A stretch of 64,000 bases of DNA. Source: Oscillospiraceae bacterium (GTDB taxonomy: Bacteria; Bacillota; Clostridia; Oscillospirales; Ruminococcaceae). The notes beneath the pieces were generated by a model. That model did no database searches. It worked only from the letters and a program-made list of their open reading frames with translations, and was not told where the DNA came from. This document shows positions 17,156 through 25,821 of this stretch, piece by piece. Both the position numbers and the translations under genes were made by a program. Position 1 is the stretch's first letter. Each line of letters begins with the position of its first letter. The stretch lies in assembly GCA_004555865.1 (NCBI GenBank), contig SFJO01000002.1, positions 1 through 64,000 on the forward strand, given 5' to 3'.

Positions 17156-18946
17156 TCAACGTGTGGTTCCGGGGCTTCCGCCCGGCTCCTCCGCGCCCTT
17201 TTTGCGGCGAAGGGTCTCCAGATAATCGTCCAGCTCCTGCACCGACATCTTCCCGGCTTCCCGGCTTCGGGGTAGGCTGCGCTCCATCCGATCCATGTAC
17301 AGCTCCACGTCCTGATCGGTGAGGGCGATGTCGTAATTTCGCGCCAGCAGCTGGCTCAGCGTGGAAATCTCTTCCTCGCTCAGCATCCCGCTCAGCACGC
17401 CCAGCTCCGGCGGAACGCCCCGCGCCTGGCAGCCGCAGATGGCGGTGTAAGCGTTGCGCATATCCTCCATCAAAAAGCGCTCCGGCAGAATGCGCTGCTT
17501 CACCCGGGCAATCAGTTCCGGCCGCTTCAGCAGGGCACACACCAGCTGCTGCTCGGCATTGGCCACGCCCAGCGCCTCGCTGCCGCCCATGGTGTAGGGC
17601 ACCTTGATCTGGGAGGCCACGCCCTGATGCATCAGGGCCTCCTGCCGCTGGCGGCTGGCCCGGCGCCGGGCCTGGGCAATGGCCCCGTCCAGTTGGGCCA
17701 GAATGGCCGCCTTGGAAACGTTCGTCTCCTCCGCCAGCCGGCCGGCATACACATCCCGCTCAGTGGGGGTCACCCGCCCGGCCAGCAGGCCGATGGCCTC
17801 CTTAATGTAATCCAGCCGCCCGGCCGGGCTGGCCACGTCGTGCTTTTCTTTGATGCGGGCCAGCTTGTACTCAATGGCGTTGCGTGTGCCGTTCAGCAGC
17901 GTCTCAAACCGCTCCCGCCCATATTTTTTGATGTACTCGTCCGGGTCCTTCGCGCCGGGAATGTTCAGCACGCTCACCCGGATGGGGCTTTGGCTGAACA
18001 GCTCCAGACTGCGGGCGGTGGCCTTTTGGCCCGCCTCGTCCGAATCGTAGCAGAGCACCACTTCATCGGCGTATTCGCTCAGCAGCTTCACCTGCTCGCC
18101 GGTCAAGGCCGTGCCGCAGGCCGCCACCGCCGTATCAAAGCCCGCCTGATGCAGGCTGATCACGTCCATGTAGCCCTCACAGAGGATGTAGCGGCGGGAG
18201 GTGCTTTTTTTTGCAATGTTCAGCGCAAACATGGCCTTGCTTTTTTTATACACCATGGTCTCGGGGCTGTTCACATACTTAGGCTTTGAGTCGTCCAGCA
18301 CGCGGCCGCCGAAGGCAATGATGTTGCCCCGCAGATCAAAGATGGGGGTCATCACGCGGCCGAAGAACGCATCGTACAGATTGCCCTTCTGGCTTCGCTT
18401 GATGATGCCGGAGGCCAGCAGCTCCTCATCGGTGTAGCCCAGGCTTTTCAAGTGCTCCCGGCAGGCGTGGAAACCTGTAGGGGCATACCCCAGACCGAAC
18501 CGGCGGATGGTGCTGTCCGACAGGCCGCGGCCTTTCCAGTAGGCCCGGGCGCGCCGTGCCTCCGCATTGGAGGCCGTGAGCTGCGCGTAGAAGAAGCGGG
18601 CCGCATCCCGGTTGATGTTCAGAATGCGGCTGCGCAGGCGACCCGCCTTGTCATCCTCCTCGGGCATGGGCATCCCCGCCCGGCCCGCCAGAGCCTTCAC
18701 TGCCTCCACATAGTCCAGATTGTTGATCTTTCGCACAAAGGTGATGGCGTCGCCGCCCACGCCGCAGCCAAAGCAGTAAAAGCTCTGGTTTTCCGGGTAG
18801 ACCACAAAGGAAGGGGTCTTTTCATTGTGAAACGGGCACAGCCCCGTCTGGGTGCGGCCCCGATGCCGCAGCTGCACATAGCTGCCGATCAGGTCCACAA
18901 TGTCGGTGCGGCGCACCACTTCCTGCACATATTCCTGTGGGATCAT
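17156..18946 (-). CDS. dnaG: DNA primase
   Basis: Primase makes the RNA primers for lagging-strand replication and binds the replicative helicase. The 596-residue protein has the N-terminal zinc finger (C37, H40, C58, C61), then the catalytic core. The TOPRIM domain has E257 in LCEGYMDV and D301/D303 in CYDSDEAG. The C-terminal helicase-binding region is followed by a basic tail. The ATG at 18944-18946 follows an AAGGGGGTG ribosome site. It lies 84 bp downstream of dgt and upstream of rpoD, so a dgt-dnaG-rpoD transcript is likely, since I see no clear terminator between them. Confidence 0.96.
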   Translation of the reverse strand: MIPQEYVQEVVRRTDIVDLIGSYVQLRHRGRTQTGLCPFHNEKTPSFVVYPENQSFYCFGCGVGGDAITFVRKINNLDYVEAVKALAGRAGMPMPEEDDKAGRLRSRILNINRDAARFFYAQLTASNAEARRARAYWKGRGLSDSTIRRFGLGYAPTGFHACREHLKSLGYTDEELLASGIIKRSQKGNLYDAFFGRVMTPIFDLRGNIIAFGGRVLDDSKPKYVNSPETMVYKKSKAMFALNIAKKSTSRRYILCEGYMDVISLHQAGFDTAVAACGTALTGEQVKLLSEYADEVVLCYDSDEAGQKATARSLELFSQSPIRVSVLNIPGAKDPDEYIKKYGRERFETLLNGTRNAIEYKLARIKEKHDVASPAGRLDYIKEAIGLLAGRVTPTERDVYAGRLAEETNVSKAAILAQLDGAIAQARRRASRQRQEALMHQGVASQIKVPYTMGGSEALGVANAEQQLVCALLKRPELIARVKQRILPERFLMEDMRNAYTAICGCQARGVPPELGVLSGMLSEEEISTLSQLLARNYDIALTDQDVELYMDRMERSLPRSREAGKMSVQELDDYLETLRRKKGAEEPGGSPGTTR

Positions 18947-19030
18947 CCCATCACCCCCTTCTGTTAAAGAAACTCTTTTCGGCTGTCCCGAATTTCACAT
19001 TTTGCAAAATTGTTTCGTCCGGGCTGCCTT

Positions 19031-20029
19031 TTACAGCACATGCCACTTTTTCGGCACAAACCGCTCGGCAAAGGCACGGGTTGCAAATTCATCGCTCATG
19101 CCGCTGATATAATCGGCCACGGCCCGCTCCACACCGTCCTGCCAGGCCAGTTCCACATAAAAATTGGGCATCTGGTCCGGTGCGCGGCAGAAGTCCTCGT
19201 ACAGCGCTTCAATCAGCCCTTCCACCTTATGCTCCTCTTTTTTGGCGGTCTCGTCCTCATACACCGTTGCGTACATAAAGTGGTGCAGCTCGTCATAGGC
19301 CTGCTGCACGGGCGTGCTGAATGCCAGCCCGACCCGGCTGGTTTGCACCAGGTCGGCAATGAGGGTGGTGATCCGCTGGGATTTCGTCTGCCCCAGCGTT
19401 TCCGTCACATAGCGAGGCAGCTGCTGTGGGCGGAGCACCCCGGCGGTGATGGCGTCCTCAATGTCGTGGTTCATATAGGCAATGCGGTCGGCATAGCGCA
19501 CCGCCTGCCCCTCCAGCGTGGCGGCCCAGGCTCCCTTGGTGTGGGTAATGATGCCGTTGCGTACCTCCCAGGTCAGGTTCAGGCCGCGGCCCTCTTTTTC
19601 CAGCTTGTCCACCACCCGCAGGCTCTGCTGGTAGTGGGCAAACCCGTGGGGCATCAGCCGGTTCAGCGCATACTCGCCCGCATGGCCGAAGGGCGTATGC
19701 CCCAGGTCGTGGCCCAGGGCCACGGCCTCGGTCAGGTCCTCATTCAGCCGCAGTGCCCGGGCGATGGTCCGGGCGATCTGGCTCACCTCAAGGGTGTGGG
19801 TCAGCCGGGTGCGGTAATGATCCCCCTCCGGGGAGAGGAACACCTGGGTTTTCTGCTTCAGGCGGCGAAACGCCTTGCTGTGCAGAATGCGGTCCCGGTC
19901 CCGCTGGTACTCGGTGCGCAGCGGGCAGGGCTCCTCCGGCCGCCGCCGGCCCCGGCTGTCCGCCTCATGGGCCGCCCGCGGGGCCAGAATGCTTTCTTCG
20001 ATGCGCAGGGTCTCTTCCCGGACGGTCAT
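19031..20029 (-). CDS. dgt: Deoxyguanosinetriphosphate triphosphohydrolase-like HD protein
   Basis: Members of this family hydrolyse dNTPs to the nucleoside and triphosphate and so help set dNTP pools. The 332-residue protein shows the HD metal site: H78 in RLTHTLE, H107-D108 in GHDLGHTPFGH, and a downstream Asp in the YADRIAYMNHDIEDA helix. This is the short Firmicutes form, not the 505-residue E. coli Dgt, so substrate choice among the dNTPs is uncertain. It precedes dnaG and rpoD, a link between dNTP supply and replication that is common in clostridia. The ATG follows AGAGGGGG. Confidence 0.9.
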   Translation of the reverse strand: MTVREETLRIEESILAPRAAHEADSRGRRRPEEPCPLRTEYQRDRDRILHSKAFRRLKQKTQVFLSPEGDHYRTRLTHTLEVSQIARTIARALRLNEDLTEAVALGHDLGHTPFGHAGEYALNRLMPHGFAHYQQSLRVVDKLEKEGRGLNLTWEVRNGIITHTKGAWAATLEGQAVRYADRIAYMNHDIEDAITAGVLRPQQLPRYVTETLGQTKSQRITTLIADLVQTSRVGLAFSTPVQQAYDELHHFMYATVYEDETAKKEEHKVEGLIEALYEDFCRAPDQMPNFYVELAWQDGVERAVADYISGMSDEFATRAFAERFVPKKWHVL

Positions 20030-20079
20030 GCCGCGCTGCCCCCTCTCATTTATAACAAGGTGAAACGAAAACTTCCCCT

Positions 20080-20107
20080 ATAATATATATACGACAGCGG
20101 CGGCCAA
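20080..20107 (-). promoter_or_regulatory. Possible promoter of dgt-dnaG-rpoD
   Basis: The minus strand has TATTAT (20080-20085) within an AT-rich run and TTGGCC (20102-20107) 16 bp upstream. The -35 is weak, and several overlapping -10 registers are possible. Confidence 0.4.
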
Positions 20108-20197
20108 AACCCTTTTTATTTTCACAATTTTTTTTGGAATTTTTTCAGGTCATTCCTGGTCAGCGCCAGCGCGCGGCCCCGGTTTTCCACAAAACGG

Positions 20198-20818
20198 TCA
20201 GAAAGCCGTGTAAAACCCAGGCGACACCTCAATGGCGGCCGCGCCCCGGCTCCATTCCTGCAATTTGGGGATGAGCGGCGCCTCCTCGCCCTGAGGCAGC
20301 ACACAGCGCAATGTGACCTGGTGGGTGAATTCCGGCTCCTCCATGTGGGCGCCGGCGGTGCGCAGCAGCAGGTCGGCCCGCTCATACAGCGGGTATTCCA
20401 CCGTGACCGTCAGCCGCACGCACACGCGCATGGTGCCGCTGGGGGCAGCCTCCAGAGCCAGCTTGGCCGCCTGGGTGTAGGCCCGCACCAGCCCGCCGGT
20501 GCCCAGCAGAATGCCGCCGAAGTACCGGGTGACCACCACCACGCAGTCGGTCAGGCCCGCATGGCGGATGGCCTCCAGCACCGGCAGGCCGGCGGTTTTG
20601 GCCGGCTCGCCGTCGTCGGAATAGCGGGTGCGGTTGCCCTCCCGCAGCACATAGGCGTACACGTTGTGCCGGGCCGTGCGGTTGCCTGCCCGCACGCTGT
20701 TCAGCACAGCCAGGGCCTTTTCTTCCGTATCGGCAAATTGGGCCAGGCCGATGAACCGGCTGTGCTTTTCTTCATATTCTCCGGTTCCCTGCCCCAGCAG
20801 GGTGCGGTAGTCTTCCAT
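20198..20818 (-). CDS. YigZ/IMPACT family protein
   Basis: This family shares an N-terminal RNase PH/S5-like fold with eukaryotic IMPACT, a regulator of Gcn2; the bacterial role is not settled. The 207-residue protein has the signature from KHSRFIGLAQ through HNVYAYVLREG, then SDDGEPAKTAGLPVLEAI and VVVVTRYFGGILLGTGGLVRAY, followed by the DUF1949-type C-terminal domain. A 25-codon extension is open upstream, but the ATG at 20816-20818 (MEDYRTLLG) fits the family and has an AGAGGC ribosome site. It follows the rpmE terminator and precedes dgt, probably as its own unit. Confidence 0.9.
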   Translation of the reverse strand: MEDYRTLLGQGTGEYEEKHSRFIGLAQFADTEEKALAVLNSVRAGNRTARHNVYAYVLREGNRTRYSDDGEPAKTAGLPVLEAIRHAGLTDCVVVVTRYFGGILLGTGGLVRAYTQAAKLALEAAPSGTMRVCVRLTVTVEYPLYERADLLLRTAGAHMEEPEFTHQVTLRCVLPQGEEAPLIPKLQEWSRGAAAIEVSPGFYTAF

Positions 20819-20890
20819 GACGGCCTCTTTCTCTCGGGGCGTATTTTGCGTCGCAGAGCCGAAGGCCCAGGCGCAGGGATACACCGTACA

Positions 20891-20926
20891 CAAAAAAGGC
20901 GGTTTGCATCGATAGCAAACCGCCTT
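20891..20926 (-). terminator. Terminator of rpmE
   Basis: A perfect 12-bp stem (AAGGCGGTTTGC, 20896-20907, with 20915-20926) and 7-nt loop is followed on the minus strand by TTTTTTGTGTAC, 13 bp after the rpmE stop. Confidence 0.92.
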
Positions 20927-20938
20927 GTGGGCTGGTAC

Positions 20939-21148
20939 TTACTTGTTGGCAGTACGACCAAAGCGCCGGTTGAAACGATCGACGCGTCCGCCGGTGTCCA
21001 CCAGCTTCTGCTTGCCGGTGTAGAAGGGATGGCACTTGTTGCAGACTTCCACGCGGATCTCAGGCCGGGTGGAACGGGTCTCGATCACATTGCCGCAGGC
21101 ACAGGTGATCTTGCAATCCACATAATTGGGATGGATGCCCTGTTTCAT
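20939..21148 (-). CDS. rpmE: 50S ribosomal protein L31, zinc-binding type
   Basis: L31 bridges the 50S central protuberance and the 30S head. This 69-residue protein is the zinc form: C16 and C18 in ITCACGNV and C36/C39 in CNKCHPFYTGK. Such forms hold zinc that can be released when a zinc-free paralogue replaces them in starvation. The GAGGTGA ribosome site and ATG are well spaced. It stands alone between a strong promoter and a terminator, with a leader of about 130 nt. No zinc-regulator site is evident in the leader. Confidence 0.97.
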   Translation of the reverse strand: MKQGIHPNYVDCKITCACGNVIETRSTRPEIRVEVCNKCHPFYTGKQKLVDTGGRVDRFNRRFGRTANK

Positions 21149-21283
21149 GGTTCATTCACCTCTTTCTGGTATATGATTTTGTAGGGGCCATGCTCAATAC
21201 ATGCGCCCAATCACAACCTTCAATATCGGCCACCAGCGCGGTTCATGCGCCCGCGGAGCAGCCTTGGGAACGATTGCCTGAAA

Positions 21284-21313
21284 AGTATAGCACACCGCGT
21301 TTCAGGATGTCAA
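21284..21313 (-). promoter_or_regulatory. Promoter of rpmE
   Basis: The minus strand has TTGACA (21308-21313), an 18-bp spacer and TATACT (21284-21289). Confidence 0.8.
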
Positions 21314-21381
21314 GCATTTTTTCGCTTTTTCAGGGGCATCGGCGGGCGTTTTGGGGGGCACAAGGCCGGTTTGCCGCGGCC

Positions 21382-21687
21382 TCAGCTTATCAAGCTGCCC
21401 TCATTCTCCTGCGCGCCCTCAAACTTTACCAGGTATCCCTTGCGGTATTCCAGCATTCCGCGCTGGCCCCGCTTCCAGGCGGCGCAGCTGCAGCCGTTCA
21501 CCCACAGGCGCAGGGTGCCGCCCTGCGCGTCAAAGCAGGCAATGCTGCCGCGGCCTGCATCGTACCAATCCAGCAGCTCGGCCCGCACCACGGTGGTGGG
21601 GCGGTAAATCCCCGTCAGCCGGGTGCGCATCATTCCAATCATCGCGGCCGTGGCCGCCAGAAGCAATCCCATCAGCATCCAATCCAT
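21382..21687 (-). CDS. Small membrane-anchored protein, DUF2500-like
   Basis: A 101-residue protein has an N-terminal hydrophobic helix (MDWMLMGLLLAATAAMIGMM) followed by an extracytoplasmic or cytoplasmic small beta domain. The pattern VVRAELLDWY, an acidic/Gly turn, LRLWVNG, GQRGMLEYRKGYLVKFE resembles the DUF2500 fold of small membrane proteins. That match is a weak recognition from pattern only. The ATG at 21685-21687 has GGGAGGA 7 nt ahead, which supports a real gene. It lies 70 bp upstream of the rpmE promoter and has no clear promoter of its own. Function is unknown. Confidence 0.65.
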   Translation of the reverse strand: MDWMLMGLLLAATAAMIGMMRTRLTGIYRPTTVVRAELLDWYDAGRGSIACFDAQGGTLRLWVNGCSCAAWKRGQRGMLEYRKGYLVKFEGAQENEGSLIS

Positions 21688-22057
21688 GGTTTGTCCTCCC
21701 TGCGGGCGCTCTTCGGGGCAGTCTCAGGCCGCCCGCGCGTTCTGCGCGCCGTTTTCTCGCATCACGTTTGCCTGGGCGGCGATTTGCTGCCCTGCCCGGT
21801 TTCAGGCTTTCCCGAACCGCCCCCGGCTTGAAACCGCCGGGGCACCAAGGGGTGCTGCGTTTCGGTGGAAGTTCCTGTTTGCCTTTAATACGAGAAGGGA
21901 TGTCCGGATATTGCAGCGGATGGGCAATTGTCTCCTTTTTGTAATTTTGTCTTCACATTTGCAGCTTTTGTGCGCACAAATCCGGGTTTTGCTCTCGCGT
22001 TTTCCCGTTTTTCCGTCTAAAATTACCATGTCCTGCACACCGGAAAGCGGCAGCCAC
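21688..22057. other. Intergenic stretch with no recognisable gene
   Basis: About 370 bp lie between the small membrane protein and the pgm terminator. They start GC-rich and become A/T-rich from about 21880. A 101-codon minus-strand frame (21802-22107) has no ribosome site and a composition like noise. No convincing promoter or RNA structure was found. Confidence 0.45.
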
Positions 22058-22060
22058 ACA

Positions 22061-22096
22061 AAAATGCCGGGGCGGCTTTGCGGCGCACCCCGGCGT
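22061..22096 (-). terminator. Terminator of the phosphohexomutase gene
   Basis: GCCGGGG (22066-22072) pairs with CCCCGGC (22088-22094), with further pairing inside the loop, followed on the minus strand by TTTTTGTGTGG. It begins 23 bp after the pgm stop. Confidence 0.8.
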
Positions 22097-22118
22097 TTGA
22101 ATTTCATTGGATGTTCGA

Positions 22119-23801
22119 TCAGGCCAGCAGCGGCTTAATGGCCGCGCTCAGTGCATCCTTCTGGGCCTGGGCCTCGGCCAGGTCCTTGCCCAGGGTGGTG
22201 TAGTAAGCCTTGATCTTCGGCTCGGTGCCGGAGGGGCGCACAATGACCGAAGCGCCGCCCTCCAGCGTGTAGATCAGCACGTTGGCGGCGGGCAGGCCCG
22301 TCTCCTCCGGTTTCTTGTAGTCGGTCACCTTTTCCACCTTGTAGCCGGCAATCTCGGTCAGGTGGTCCGCCCGCAGGTCGGCCATGATCTTGGCCATCTT
22401 GTCCATGCCGGACAGGCCCTCGAACTCAAAGCTGTCCACCTTGTTCAGGTAGCGGCCGTACTGGCTGTAAATGCGCTCCAGCTCTTCCTTGATGGAGGAG
22501 CCGATGCTGCGGTAGTAGGCGGCCATCTCGCAGATCAGCATACTGCCGATGATGGCATCCTTATCCCGCACATAGCTGCCGGCCAGATAGCCGTAGCTCT
22601 CTTCGAAGCCAAAGATGAACCGCTCCACTTCCCCGGCGGCTTCCAGCTTGGCGATCTGGTCGCCGATCCACTTGAAGCCGGTCAGCACGTTGCGGCACTC
22701 CACGCCATAATGGGCGGCCACCTTGTCCGCCAGCGGGGTGGACACGATGGACTTCACCATTACGGGGTTCTTGGGCATGGTGCCCTTCTCAATGCGGCCG
22801 GCGCAGATGTAATCCAGCAGCAGCACGCCCACTTCGTTGCCGCTCAGCAGCTCATAGCTGCCGTCCTTGCAGCGCACGGCGATGCCCACGCGGTCGGCAT
22901 CCGGGTCGGTGGCCAGCATCAGGTCGGCACCGCTCTTCTCCGCCAGCTCCAGGCCAAGGCGCAGGGCCTCGAAGATTTCGGGGTTGGGGTAGGGGCAGGT
23001 GGGGAAGTTACCGTCCGGATTCTTCTGCTCGGGCACGATGGTCACATCGGTGATGCCCAGATCCTTCAGAATGCGGGTCACCGGCACCAGGCCGCTGCCG
23101 TTCAGCGGGCTGTACACCAGCTTCAGCCCGGCGGTGGCGCACAGGCCGGGGCGCACGCTGCGGCTTTCGATGGCCTGATACAGGGCCTCACAGCAGTCGT
23201 CCTCCACATACTGAATCAGCCCGGCCGCCATGCCCTCTTCAAAGGTCATGGTCTTGGCGCCGGTCAGCACATCGGTCTTTTGAATCTCGGCGTATACCAC
23301 ATCGGCCGCCTCATCGGTCATCTGGCAGCCGTCGGGGCCGTAGGCCTTGTAGCCGTTGTACTTGGCCGGGTTGTGGCTGGCCGTTACCATAATGCCGGCG
23401 TTGCACTTGTAATACCGGGTGGCAAAGCTCAGGGCAGGCACCGGCATCAGGGCCTTATAAATGCGCACCTTTACGCCGTTGGCCGCCAGCACCTCGGCCG
23501 CCGCCTTTGCGAACACATCGCTTTTGATGCGGCTGTCGTAGCTGATGGCCACGGTCTGGCTGCCACCCTGGGTCTTAACCCAGTTGGCCAGGCCCTGGGT
23601 GGCCTGCCGCACCACATACACGTTCATGCGGTTGGTGCCCGCACCGATCACGCCGCGCAGGCCGGCGGTGCCGAACTTCAGCGCCACGGCAAAGCGCTCT
23701 TTGATGGCCTCTTCGTCACCGACAATGGAGGCCAGCTCAGGGGCAAGATCCGGGTCATCCAGGTTTGCGGCGCACCAGCGCGCGTATTCTTCTTGATACA
23801 T
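22119..23801 (-). CDS. Alpha-D-phosphohexomutase (phosphoglucomutase/phosphomannomutase)
   Basis: The enzyme interconverts hexose 1- and 6-phosphates, feeding glycolysis and sugar nucleotide synthesis. The 560-residue protein has the phosphoserine loop TASHNPAKYNGYKAYG (S142), the magnesium loop ATDPDADRVGIAV, the sugar-binding GFEESYGYL, and the phosphate-binding RPSGTEPKIKAYY near the C-terminus. Length and motifs match the clostridial PgcA-like group that acts on glucose (and sometimes mannose) phosphates; substrate is not decided here. A GTG at 23808-23810 lies inside the AGGTGG ribosome site itself, so the ATG at 23799-23801 is the likely start. It stands alone between its promoter and terminator. 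Confidence 0.93.
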   Translation of the reverse strand: MYQEEYARWCAANLDDPDLAPELASIVGDEEAIKERFAVALKFGTAGLRGVIGAGTNRMNVYVVRQATQGLANWVKTQGGSQTVAISYDSRIKSDVFAKAAAEVLAANGVKVRIYKALMPVPALSFATRYYKCNAGIMVTASHNPAKYNGYKAYGPDGCQMTDEAADVVYAEIQKTDVLTGAKTMTFEEGMAAGLIQYVEDDCCEALYQAIESRSVRPGLCATAGLKLVYSPLNGSGLVPVTRILKDLGITDVTIVPEQKNPDGNFPTCPYPNPEIFEALRLGLELAEKSGADLMLATDPDADRVGIAVRCKDGSYELLSGNEVGVLLLDYICAGRIEKGTMPKNPVMVKSIVSTPLADKVAAHYGVECRNVLTGFKWIGDQIAKLEAAGEVERFIFGFEESYGYLAGSYVRDKDAIIGSMLICEMAAYYRSIGSSIKEELERIYSQYGRYLNKVDSFEFEGLSGMDKMAKIMADLRADHLTEIAGYKVEKVTDYKKPEETGLPAANVLIYTLEGGASVIVRPSGTEPKIKAYYTTLGKDLAEAQAQKDALSAAIKPLLA

Positions 23802-23917
23802 ATCTTCCACCTGCTTTTCTGAATTTTACCATAGGGCCGCGGCCGAAGCCAGGCGTGCGCACCGGGGCGTTCCTGCCCGTTTGTGCGCCGGCGTTTCCGG
23901 CCCGTTCTGATGCTTTT

Positions 23918-23946
23918 ATGATAAACGCAAAGCCGTACCTTGTCAA
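23918..23946 (-). promoter_or_regulatory. Promoter of the phosphohexomutase gene
   Basis: The minus strand has TTGACA (23941-23946), a 17-bp spacer and TATCAT (23918-23923). It faces away from the comM promoter about 110 bp to the right. Confidence 0.8.
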
Positions 23947-24052
23947 TGGCAGTAAGGCACGGCAAACCGTCCGTCATTCCCCTTCATTGCTCTTTTTTTC
24001 GTTGATTTTTCAGTTTTTATACATTTCTCTTCTCTCGGTCAGGCTTTGTGTA

Positions 24053-24081
24053 TTGTACAAACCGGGCCGATGCCGTATACT
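24053..24081 (+). promoter_or_regulatory. Promoter of comM
   Basis: TTGTAC (24053-24058), a 17-bp spacer and TATACT (24076-24081) precede comM by about 80 bp. Confidence 0.75.
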
Positions 24082-24159
24082 TTTTACAAGAGAATCTTTG
24101 ATCGCGGCCCAACGGGTGCATTTCCCGGTTCTGGCCGCTGTCGGAAAGGACGCACCGCC

Positions 24160-25695
24160 ATGTTTGCAAAGATCACCAGCCTGGGCCTGCGAGGGCTGAC
24201 CGGCTTCGCCGTCACCGCAGAGGCAGATCTGGCCCCCGGCCTGCCCGCCCTGACCCTGGTGGGCCTGCCGGACAGCGCCGTAAAAGAAACGGCCGACCGG
24301 GTGCGCAGCGCCCTGAAAAACCTGGGCTACACCTGGCCGGTCAGCCGCATCACCGTAAACCTGGCCCCAGCCGATGTGCGCAAAACCGGCCCCGTGTACG
24401 ATTTGCCGGTGCTGCTGGCCCTGCTCTGCGCAAGCGGTCAGCTGCCCGCTGTGAACGAGCGCTTTGCCTTTATCGGCGAACTTTCGCTGGACGGGCAGCT
24501 TCGCCCCGTGACCGGTGTGCTGCCCATGGCGCTGGCGGCGGCCCAGCAGGGGGCCACGGCCCTGTTCGTTCCCCAGGCCAACGCCGCCGAGGCCGCCGTG
24601 GTGCAGGGGCTTACGGTGTACGGCGCGGCCGATGCCCGCCAGGTGGTGGCCCATCTGCAGGGGCAGCGCAGGCTGACCCCGGCGGCCCCAACCCGCTTTT
24701 CGCCCGCCCCGCCGGAGGAGTTGCCGGACTTTGCGGACGTGCGGGGTCAGCCCGCCGCCCGCCGGGCCATGGAGATCGCGGCCGCAGGCGGCCACAACAT
24801 CCTGCTCATCGGCAGCCCGGGCACCGGCAAATCCATGCTGGCCAAGCGCCTGCCCAGCATTCTGCCCCCCATGGAACAGGCCGAGGCGCTGGAGACCACA
24901 AAGATCTACTCCGTGGCCGGGCTTTTGCCCGGCGGCGGGCTGTACAGCCACCGGCCCTTCCGCAGCCCGCATCACAGCGTCAGCCCGTCGGCCCTGTCGG
25001 GCGGCGGCAGTGTGCCCCGCCCCGGCGAGGTGAGCCTGGCCCATAACGGCGTGTTGTTTCTGGACGAACTGCCGGAATTCAAGCGGGACGCGCTGGAAAT
25101 TCTGCGCCAGCCCATGGAGGACGGCCAGGTAACGGTGAGCCGGGTGTCGGGCAGCGCAGTGTTCCCCAGCCGCTTTATGCTGGTGGCCGCCATGAACCCA
25201 TGCCCCTGCGGCTATTACGGCCACCCGACCCATCCCTGCACCTGCCCACCCAGCGCCATTGCCCGCTATCAGCAACGCATCAGCGGCCCCCTGCTGGACC
25301 GCATCGACCTGCACGTAGAGGTGGCCCCGGTGAACTACGACGAGCTTTCCGGCGAGGCCCAGGGCGAGGCCAGCGCGCCCATCCGCGCCCGGGTCGAAGC
25401 GGCCCGGAAGATTCAGCGCGCCCGCTACGCGGCCATGGGGCTGGAGGGGGTCTACTGCAACGCCCAGCTGCCCGCCGGGGCCCTGCGCAAAGTCTGCCTG
25501 CTGGAGCCGGAGGCCAGCGCCCTCATGCGGGGGGCGTTCAGCCGCATGGGGCTTTCCGCCCGGGCTTACGACCGGGTGCTGAAAGTGGCCCGCACCATTG
25601 CCGACCTGGCCGGTGCGCAGCGCATCAGCGCCGCCCATCTGGCCGAGGCGCTTCAATACCGCAGCCTGGACCGCACTGCCGCGTACAGCCTGTAA
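24160..25695 (+). CDS. comM: ComM/YifB family Mg-chelatase-like AAA+ helicase
   Basis: ComM is a hexameric branch-migration helicase that widens recombination tracts during natural transformation; in other bacteria the role of YifB is less clear. The 511-residue protein has the N-terminal ChlI/Lon-like domain (about 1-180), then an AAA+ module with Walker A GSPGTGKS (218-225) and Walker B VLFLDELPEF. A cysteine cluster, NPCPCGYYGHPTHPCTC, follows, then the C-terminal Mg-chelatase domain. The frame is open from 24046, but MFAKITSLGLRGL is the family's start, preceded by AAAGGA. It is the only plus-strand gene in the first 38 kb and ends at a strong shared terminator. Confidence 0.94.
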   Translation: MFAKITSLGLRGLTGFAVTAEADLAPGLPALTLVGLPDSAVKETADRVRSALKNLGYTWPVSRITVNLAPADVRKTGPVYDLPVLLALLCASGQLPAVNERFAFIGELSLDGQLRPVTGVLPMALAAAQQGATALFVPQANAAEAAVVQGLTVYGAADARQVVAHLQGQRRLTPAAPTRFSPAPPEELPDFADVRGQPAARRAMEIAAAGGHNILLIGSPGTGKSMLAKRLPSILPPMEQAEALETTKIYSVAGLLPGGGLYSHRPFRSPHHSVSPSALSGGGSVPRPGEVSLAHNGVLFLDELPEFKRDALEILRQPMEDGQVTVSRVSGSAVFPSRFMLVAAMNPCPCGYYGHPTHPCTCPPSAIARYQQRISGPLLDRIDLHVEVAPVNYDELSGEAQGEASAPIRARVEAARKIQRARYAAMGLEGVYCNAQLPAGALRKVCLLEPEASALMRGAFSRMGLSARAYDRVLKVARTIADLAGAQRISAAHLAEALQYRSLDRTAAYSL

Positions 25696-25760
25696 CGGGC
25701 CGTTTTTCCGCCGAACCGTCAAATCAATTTCAAAAAGTCTGCCCACAATACAAGCACATA

Positions 25761-25809
25761 GAAAAAGGCCCGCGCCGAAGTTTTTTCTTCGGCGCGGGCC
25801 CTCTTTTTT
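25761..25809. terminator. Bidirectional terminator between comM and the Gld-like operon
   Basis: A perfect 14-bp stem (GGCCCGCGCCGAAG, 25767-25780, with 25787-25800) has U-rich tracts on both sides: CTCTTTTTT on the plus strand and CTTTTTC on the minus strand. It closes two convergent units. Confidence 0.92.
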
Positions 25810-25821
25810 GTTTTTTAGAAC

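Noticed and set aside
21802..22107. A 101-codon minus-strand frame after pgm
   Set aside because: No ribosome site, no domain, overlaps the pgm terminator.
24010..25746. A 578-codon minus-strand frame opposite comM
   Set aside because: It is rich in Gly, Ala and His, lacks a ribosome site, and overlaps a clear ComM on the plus strand.
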